64,000 bases of DNA, taken from assembly GCA_037953625.1 (NCBI GenBank), contig CM075652.1, forward strand, positions 16,264,501-16,328,500. The letters are read 5' to 3'. The DNA is from Crotalaria pallida. Lineage: Eukaryota; Streptophyta; Magnoliopsida; Fabales; Fabaceae. Made by a program: the position numbers and the translations under genes. Below the pieces are notes generated by a model. The model saw nothing but the letters and a program-made list of their open reading frames with translations. It was not told the DNA's origin and searched no databases. Below are positions 57,500-64,000 of the stretch, piece after piece. Position 1 is the stretch's first letter. Each line of letters opens with the position of its first letter.

Positions 57500-58396
57500 A
57501 TGGAGAATCAGCTCTCCCATTCTCCTGCTAGCAGTTCGGCTACTGATCGTAAGATCAATTCCCCTGCTGATTCTTTGAAATCCAAGCAGTATGACATCTG
57601 TTTTCAAGAAGGGCAAACTTCTGCAATGGGTAAGCTTAGATCGACTATTGAAGACAAGGAGCAACACATGGGGGTACAAGATGGTGAGAAGAAGAGTATA
57701 GTTTTGAGACCGGGAATGGTTCTCCTGCAGCAACACTTGACTCATGAAGAACAGGTGGGCGTAGTAAAGAACTGTCGGGAGATGGGCTTAGGCCCTGGAG
57801 GTTTTTATCAACCAGGCTTTACAAGTGGAGCCAGACTCCGACTGAAAATGATGTGCCTTGGCTTAGACTGGAATCCTCAAACCCGAGTATATGGACCCAA
57901 AAGGGTAATTGATGGAAGCAAACCACCCAATATTCCTGATCATTTCATTCAGCTGGTTAGGGGAGCGATGCAAGAAGCACAATCTTTGATTGATAAGGAA
58001 TGCGGTGTAAGTGAAGTGGAGGACATACTCCCTTCCATGGTCCCTGATGTCTGCATTGTCAATTTCTATGAAGAGAATGGGAAGCTTGGTCTCCATCAGG
58101 ACCGTGATGAAAGTGTTGGAAGCTTGCACAGAGGGATACCGGTAGTATCATTCTGCATTGGTGACTCAGCTGAGTTTCTCTATTTAGACCAGAGAGATCC
58201 AAGGAGAGCAGAAAGAATTATCTTGGGATCGGGTGATGTATTAATTTTCGGTGGCGAGTCTCGTCACATCTTTCATGGTGTGTCGGTGATCATACCAAAC
58301 ACAGCTCCAGAGGGACTACTCAATGACACAGGACTTCGTCCTGGACGTCTCAACCTTACATTCCGACAATATCAGTTTCCTGATCCACACCCTTGA
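57500..58396 (+). CDS. AlkB-family 2-oxoglutarate/Fe(II) dioxygenase, captured by LTR element
   Basis: 298 residues from the ATG at 57500 (an upstream TTG extends the frame but is not needed). Residues ~1-65 are a Ser-rich, low-complexity leader. From ~66 comes a full AlkB domain: LRPGMVLLQQHLTHEEQ, GPGGFYQPG, LRLKMMCLGLDWNP, then VNFYEENGKLGLHQDRDES with metal ligands H199 and D201, FLYLDQRDP, GDVLIFGGESRHIFHGV with ligand H259, and RLNLTFRQY with 2-oxoglutarate-binding R283 and R289. Closest, from memory, to plant ALKBH1-type proteins; AlkB enzymes remove methyl groups from DNA or RNA bases. The frame has no intron, so capture from a spliced mRNA is likely. It lies about 190 bp after the PBS, where gag usually starts, in sense with the LTR. 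Substrate unknown. Confidence 0.9.
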   Translation: MENQLSHSPASSSATDRKINSPADSLKSKQYDICFQEGQTSAMGKLRSTIEDKEQHMGVQDGEKKSIVLRPGMVLLQQHLTHEEQVGVVKNCREMGLGPGGFYQPGFTSGARLRLKMMCLGLDWNPQTRVYGPKRVIDGSKPPNIPDHFIQLVRGAMQEAQSLIDKECGVSEVEDILPSMVPDVCIVNFYEENGKLGLHQDRDESVGSLHRGIPVVSFCIGDSAEFLYLDQRDPRRAERIILGSGDVLIFGGESRHIFHGVSVIIPNTAPEGLLNDTGLRPGRLNLTFRQYQFPDPHP

Positions 58397-60270
58397 AGTC
58401 TGTGGTACAGCTACTTAAGGAGATCAGGGCCAAACCAACAAAAGGTACGAAACGATTTAAGAACTTAGATAAACATTTTAGGTACTTTCAACCTGCGTCT
58501 CTATTAAGTTTCAGCGTAGAATATCCTAAATCAATCCTCTTGGAATTTTAAATTCCTAATCCTGTATTTCTAGAAGTTGTGAAACCTAAGAAAGACTCAT
58601 CTTCAATCTGATTATGAGTATCATCCAAATGAACACGTAGGAAAAACCTTACTTAGTTATAAGACAGTAACGAGAGACCTAACCAAACACCTAGTGATAG
58701 TGTCGTCCTCTAATAGTGTGTAAGGTCAGGATTGGTCATCCTTTCTCTTGCATCTGTTAAAAGATAATGCTATCATCCAACAAACGCAGTGATGTACAGT
58801 TGGTAAATGTGAGATTGGGACTGACCACCTCAGTTTTCGCATTTATTGACATGTTATATTATTGCAATCATCTAGTTTAAATCCGAATAAACCATCTAGA
58901 AATTCTGCCTCTATCGAAAGTTCTACTGAACTCTAATCCTATAGGATCTGTACTAAGACTCGTGAACAGTGATTCGGAAACCAACTCCATTCAAGACACT
59001 CTTGTTCTATATTCCACCGAGAACATCCAACTAAATGATCGAACCACCCTTCTAACTAGTATGAGAACCTAGCCGTATGCGTAGGTGTGAAGAGCCCAGC
59101 TAATCAACTCTTGGAGTCAACCCAGTTTTCTCCCTGCCTTCGACTTACTCAGGTATGTTGATAATGAGTGGGGGAGACGTGACGACTCAGTTCGGATCCT
59201 ATCCGAGCGACAATAACTCGTAATCATACCGTAAGTCATAGGATTACTAAACAGATAATTCCAAACACTTCGAGGAGAATCGAATGAGGGTTAAACTAGA
59301 GATAAAACAAGACCTTTCCAAAATGACACCGAATTGAAAAATAACAACTAGACCTTAACTTTGACCCTCAAGTGTAATAAATCTTTAGGAATTCCTATAT
59401 CGAATTGAAATTACTAAACGAACGGGAAGGAAGTAGCATCGAAGTAGAATGCAAACGCGGTGAAGATTGATTTTAAGGGTGACTTTGCCAGACTCACTTG
59501 AAGGAGTAAAAAGTGAACGGGATAAAAGTGAAGTCACGAAGTGGAACCTCAATCAAGATGTTACGTCGGAACACCGCAAGTGATAATCTTAGTCTTTTGA
59601 GACCCTGTGCATTTGATAGGACCCCGGTTGACCGAGACCAACCAGTTAGCAACATATCCATAGAAACACATCCTTCGATGACTCGCTGCTGAAAATGCAT
59701 ACTGTGGGGAATAATCTCCATCGTCTTCTTGCTTGACATGTATCCAGTCCATCCTGGGTCATCTTGCAAAGACCATGATACTCATTCTTGAGTGCTTCAT
59801 GTTTCTTCTTTTCATCTTCACTCTCTTCAAGTTTCAAACGTCTTAGATGCATAGGTGAGAATCCACCAAGACGTAGGAACCCAACATAGTTCTATGCCTA
59901 CCAATGGATAACCATCCACGTGTCCTTTCTGACTTTGGATACCGGTCGAGAAGCTTATGTGCGAGATTCCGAATAACGAATGAGCATACCCCCTAGCAAG
60001 GATATAATCAAGTATGTCAATGCCAAGTGGGGGAGGATTTCAATCCAAGGAATGGGAGATGGAACTTTAATAATAACAAAACTGACGATCCGTTCTAGGT
60101 AGAAGTGACACATGGTATTTGAGGACAAGCATTGGATTAGGCATGACCCTAATCACACCCGGAATGGGGAATAAAGAGCGAAGAGAAGTGAAAACCGTAG
60201 TCAGAAACTTTACTAAAGGGATGATTCTCTAATTACGGAACTCAACGGAATTTCGGGGACGAAATTCTAA
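58397..60270 (+). other. Internal region of inner element without recognised pol
   Basis: Stops in all plus-strand frames. Purine tracts resembling the polypurine tract recur (GAGTGGGGGAGA near 59167, AAGTGGGGGAGG near 60025). A minus-strand protein-like stretch lies at 59494-59852. GAATTTCGGGGACGAAATTC sits at 60249-60268. Confidence 0.55.
59494..59852 (-). pseudogene. Possible second captured gene fragment, unidentified
   Basis: Three overlapping minus-strand frames read like parts of one broken protein: LKLEESEDEKKKHEALKNEY (from 59852), EDDGDYSPQYAFSAASHRRM and CFYGYVANWLVSVNRGP (59752-59561), with frame changes between them. Composition is protein-like rather than repeat-like. I do not recognise the family, and it runs against the direction of the AlkB frame. 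Confidence 0.3.
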
Positions 60271-60285
60271 CAAGTGGGGGAGAAT
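60271..60285 (+). other. Polypurine tract of inner element
   Basis: CAAGTGGGGGAGAAT abuts the 3' LTR start TGTAACATC at 60286. Confidence 0.85.
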
Positions 60286-62970
60286 TGTAACATCCCGAAT
60301 TTTAATTCTACGAGTAATTAGAACAATTATAAGATCTGGAAGCGAAGGATATTCTAAAAAGGATTTAAAATGATGGGTTAGGAGTTCTTGGAATGCCATA
60401 AAGGAATCAAGAAGCATTGGCATTAAAAAGGAGGTTGAAAGATGAACAAAAGAGCGTTAGAAGCGATGTTTTTGGTGTTATAAACACCCTATATTAGGAA
60501 ATTCAAAATAAAAGATCTACAACTATAAACACAAATTCCACCGTTAGATGTGAAGTAGGATATGTGAGGAAGCTTGTGTCAAAATTTGAGGAAGATCCAA
60601 CGGTTAACGAAGAAGTTACGGCCGTTCAAAGTCGGGGTGCTGGAAACCCTACAACTTAATCGATTAAGTTGCAGCTTAATCGATTAAGCCTGAAGGGGGG
60701 GAGGTTTTAATCGAGTAATACTCGATTAAGGGCTGCTAAAACTGAAAAAAATAAAAGCGTTTCACGCGTGCCTTTGGCCATAATGCACGAAATTTCTCTC
60801 TCTAGGGCACACAATCTCTCATCCCAAATCCATCAAGCTTCAAGGGAATCACTCCAAGGTCCCCCATCAAGTCTCCCTTGGTCTCTCCAAGTAAGTATCC
60901 ATGATTATTGAAGTTCCTCTCTCTCTCTCTCTAATGTGGATTTTCTCTCTCTCTCTTTCCCCTCTTTGGGAAATCCGAATTCTCTATGGAAAAGGGGCAA
61001 TAATCTCTTTATCATTCCATTCCTTTGGCTTAGGGAAGATTATTATCACTATCTCCATTTTCGTGCGTGCGGAGCCCTCGGTTTTGGGAGCGCTTGGAGC
61101 TACGGCTTGGGTTCTTCCACTTTCTCTCTCTTTGGTTAAGGTAATGGGGTGGATATAGTGAGCATTGGCTTGTTCTAGGAGAGGGTTTGTATTTAGATAT
61201 AATGGTTGGCTAGGAGTTTATGTGTTAAGGTAGGGAATTAGAAACCCCAATTTAGGATCTAAGGTAAATGTTGAAAATAGGCTTAATTATTAATTATGGA
61301 ACTCCAAAAAGTAGAGAATAAGGTTAGGTTTTAATTGAGGAAAATAAATGGCATGAACCCCTAATTTAGGATTTTAAATCAATAATTTGGACAATGAAAA
61401 ATAATAAATGTGGTTGTTGCATGATTATATGAAAAGGTGAAGTTGGTTATTATTGGCACTCTAATTGTCTATGTGGAAAGTGATGTGCATGAATAGTTGT
61501 GGATTTGATTATGTGCTCTATTTGATATTTCTTAAATATTGGAATGGTGTTAATTAGAAAAGTGAATTGTGGCTATTTGGTGATAATTGTGATGATGCTT
61601 GTGCTTGGAATGGTTTGCTAAATATTAAACTGAATTAGTGGACAAAATAATGACAACTAATATTGGAAAAATATGGTGATGTATCGTAGGCCTTCGATTT
61701 GGGGGAGACATACATCGTGATTGGTGTATGTATGTAGGCCTTCGATTTGGTGGAGACATATATACACTCTAAATAAAAAGGAAAAAGGAAAGGACAATGG
61801 ATAAGATAAGGTAAACGGTCAAGGAAAAGCGATGTATGTAGGCCTTCGATTTGGTGGAGACATACATCGTGATTGGTGTATGTATGTAGGCCTTCGATTT
61901 GGTGGAGACATACATACACCGTAACTAAAAGGAAATGAATAAGGGAAACAGGGAATAAAATTGAACAAGGTGAAGGTAATGGAAACGCGATGTATGTAGG
62001 CCTTCGATTTGGTGGAGACATACATCGTGATTGGTGTATGTATGTAGGCCTTCGATTTGGTGGAGACATACATACACCGTAAAATCTAGGAAAAAGGTAA
62101 GGGGATAAAATTGGACAAGGTAACGGTAATGGAAACGCGATGTATGTAGGCCATTGATTTGGTGGAGACATACATCGTGATTGGTGTTTGTATGTAGGCC
62201 TTCGATTTGGTGGAGACATACATACACCGTAAAAATAAGAAAAAGGTAAGGGAGTAAAAAGGGATTTCTTTGGGAACGGAGAAAATGAATAAAAGGGAAT
62301 CAAATGATGGAAATGAACTAACTAAAAAGGGAATTGGCATTTATAAAATAATGAATTGGAAAATATGGTATACTTGCGATGAATTTGTATTTATGTGAAT
62401 AAATTGCTAATTGTGTTTGGCCTGGTTAGTGGTTATGTCTATCTAGAAACTGCTTTTCTATTCATGTGCAATGCTCACTCACTTACATTTACAGGTGCTG
62501 AGATTGAGCAGGCACAGCCCCCGGCCGAGCAGGAGTACTTTCCCTTACAGGGAGAGTAGGGTGTTTTGGGTTTAAAATATAATATGGACCTAAGTCTATT
62601 ATAATATTGGGATGTAAATTCAATATGTATATTTTGATTGAGACTTAGTATATTTTGTTTTAACAAAGTTATATGTTTTGATTACGACACTCAAACTTAG
62701 TATTTTCCGCTATTACTCTGATTAATTAATGCACTCTCATGTATTTGGAGCCCATGGGGCTTTGATAAGTTTTAGAAATATAATCTGAAGCCCTGCTGGC
62801 TATTGGTTGTTTATTTGATGTTGTTCATCACAGGTTGAATTTTGGATTAGTTCGAAAAACAAGCAAAACTCCGTCCGTTTGACGGGTGATTTTATTATAT
62901 TAAAAAGGAATTTTTAAGTGCACAATTTTAATACTTGGGAATCAAGGGTAGTAATTATTAGGGTGTTATA
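60286..62970 (+). repeat. Inner element 3' LTR
   Basis: 2685 bp, near-identical to the 5' copy except for the shorter stem-loop array (61680-62228, eight units) and scattered substitutions. It ends GGGTGTTATA. Confidence 0.9.
61680..62228 (+). repeat. Stem-loop array, 3' LTR copy (eight units)
   Basis: Same constant loop as 55745-56555. The first unit has left arm GATGTATCG but right arm ACATACATCG. It looks like a fusion of units 1 and 5 of the 5' LTR, marking a four-unit deletion. Confidence 0.9.
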
Positions 62971-63582
62971 ATTATCCGGGTGTGCTCATATGAATATGCA
63001 TCAAGATTTGCTACATGTTGACTTGTGGATGTTAGTGTTATTCTCATTTGATTATGCGAATATGTATAGCTAACCCCCATGCCCTTATTAGGTGTTGATC
63101 GTGCATCTAGCTTGCACAAGAATCAGTAAAGGGAGATGTCCCTTAGGTGCATGCAGAATGTAGAAAGTGTGGGTTGGGAACCCGTTGTGCAGATATCGAG
63201 GATCCAGCCAGATAAATGTTTGGACAGAGGACCAGTGACCAGCTCTATAACATCTATGTTTTTAATAGTATTTATATGATACACATTTTGAAAGAGGTAT
63301 CATAAGATGAATTTGGTTTCATAATAATATTTATTTGGTATCCATGGACTTGTTACACTTGATATATATTGAGAGTATAATATGACTATTTTACTATGTT
63401 TCCGCAAACTCTGATTTTGTTAGTCAACTTCATTATTAATCAAGTGTTTGTGAAAAGGAATTTTCAAGGGAATGGAAAATTCTTTTTTTCAGATCTTTTT
63501 CCAACGATAACAAGTCCAAATATTCATAAACTTGTTACTTTTCTTATAAAGTAAGATGATATACAAGGAGTGTTACAGCTGC

Positions 63583-64000
63583 TAGCCTACCCAACCATTC
63601 TACAATTATTGCCACCCAAACTATTACCCCCCCCCCCCCCCCCCCCCCCCCCCTCCTCCAATCATATCACTTTGACCACGCTCTTAGGGAAGCAATGAAA
63701 AGTGTCATGAAACTGTGGCGTCATGGCAATGGTGATGGTAGTAAAGACATCACAGGTTGACATCGTTTTAAAATATTTCTAAGAACCAACTCAGTTGGTA
63801 TAATTGCTAGACATAAGTGATAATGAGCTTAGGTTCAAACCCTGATAACAACACTTTCTTCTCTTTCCCCTGAGAAATAAATAAATTTGCCTATTAAAAA
63901 AATGTTTTCAATCTAGGGGTAAAAAAAAGGAATGGGTTTAAATACACTTTCACAACTTTGTAAACTTATTCTCAAGAACCAACTCAATTGTTAAAATTTA
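63583..64000. other. Host flank with poly-C run
   Basis: Continues the sequence interrupted at 44507. A run of 27 C lies at 63627-63653. No gene is seen. Confidence 0.6.
63781..63903 (+). mobile_element. tRNA-derived SINE-like sequence
   Basis: CTCAGTTGGT at 63790 resembles a Pol III box A and GGTTCAAACCC at 63832 a box B, with spacing of about 35 bp as in tRNA-derived SINE heads. A T/C-rich body and A-rich end follow. A second partial head (AACCAACTCAATTG) starts at 63977 and runs off the window. No duplication is confirmed. Confidence 0.5.

Larger units (their letters stand above)
54353..62970 (+). mobile_element. Non-autonomous Gypsy-type LTR element carrying an AlkB gene
   Basis: LTRs are 54353-57294 (2942 bp) and 60286-62970 (2685 bp; shorter because four stem-loop units are missing), both starting TGTAACATCCCG and ending GGGTGTTATA. 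Target duplication is ATTAA (54348-54352) and ATTAT (62971-62975); the empty site in the 5' outer LTR reads ATTAACCGGG. The internal 3 kb has a PBS, an intact AlkB-like frame and a polypurine tract, but no gag or pol that I can find. Copying must have relied on proteins from another element. I count about a dozen substitutions in 1.4 kb of LTR (~0.9%), so it is young. Confidence 0.92.
44508..63577 (+). mobile_element. Gypsy LTR element with decayed pol (outer element)
   Basis: The 5' LTR is 44508-47844. The 3' LTR starts at 51638 and ends at 63577 with the nested element 54353-62970 inside. Target duplication GCTGC lies at 44503-44507 and 63578-63582. The PBS and a polypurine tract are intact, but pol between them is heavily broken. 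LTR ends are TGTAACACCCC (TTTAACACCCC in the 5' copy) and GTGTTACA. RT and RNase H traces point to Gypsy, probably a chromovirus of the Tekay kind. LTR copies are about 98-99% identical by eye. Confidence 0.92.
51638..63577 (+). repeat. Outer Gypsy 3' LTR, split by nested element
   Basis: Two parts, 51638-54352 and 62971-63577, match the 5' LTR 44508-47229 and 47230-47844. A 20-bp stretch near 52101 is absent relative to the 5' LTR. The stem-loop array is present at 53577-54245. Confidence 0.9.

Overview
The window is plant nuclear DNA: AT-rich, with no bacterial-style gene packing. It is dominated by nested LTR retrotransposons whose primer-binding sites match plant initiator tRNA-Met (TGGTATCAGAGC), and it holds a CONSTANS-like gene with plant introns and decayed allantoinase exons. 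A eudicot is certain enough; a legume is my guess from the style of the Sirevirus and Gypsy LTRs, and is not proved here. There is no CRISPR array, operon or bacterial gene.

Layout. 1-3020: small palindromic MITEs around about six copies of a ~310-330 bp tandem repeat. 3026-16452: a solo Gypsy LTR (minus strand, TSD AGGTG) split by a nearly complete Copia/Sirevirus (4211-14962, TSD AAACC) with gag, a frameshifted pol, an env-like reading frame and several polypurine tracts. 16453-19600: host-like DNA with a 5'-truncated RTE-type LINE, scrambled exons of an allantoinase pseudogene and a Cassandra solo LTR carrying a 5S rRNA-like segment. 19600-24897: relic of a second Sirevirus split by a second Gypsy solo LTR (21101-24653, TSD TTTCT). 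24890-29702: a decayed minus-strand Copia element interrupted by a Sirevirus solo LTR. 29703-31291: MITEs and hairpin-rich DNA.

31292-36705 (minus strand): a CONSTANS-like transcription factor gene in three exons, the one clear host gene. 37421-42709: an intact, very young Copia element with a single 1483-codon Gag-Pol frame, inserted about 0.7 kb upstream of the CONSTANS-like start codon. 43020-43534: a Mutator-type MITE. 44508-63577: a Gypsy element (TSD GCTGC) with 3.3 kb LTRs and a wrecked pol, whose 3' LTR is split by another Gypsy-type element (54353-62970, TSD ATTAA/ATTAT). That inner element has no recognisable gag or pol. Just after its primer-binding site it carries an intact 298-residue AlkB-family 2-oxoglutarate/Fe(II) dioxygenase frame. 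63578-64000: host flank with a poly-C run and a tRNA-derived SINE-like sequence.

Three points stand out. (1) The non-autonomous LTR element that has captured an AlkB-like demethylase gene. (2) Arrays of short stem-loops inside the Gypsy LTRs, in which the loop is constant and the two stem arms change together, found at about the same relative place in several LTR families. (3) Paired CG-centred palindromes (ACTCGAGT, TAACCGGTTA, TTAATCGATTAA) shared between Copia and Gypsy LTRs. All calls rest on reading the sequence by eye; no search was run.
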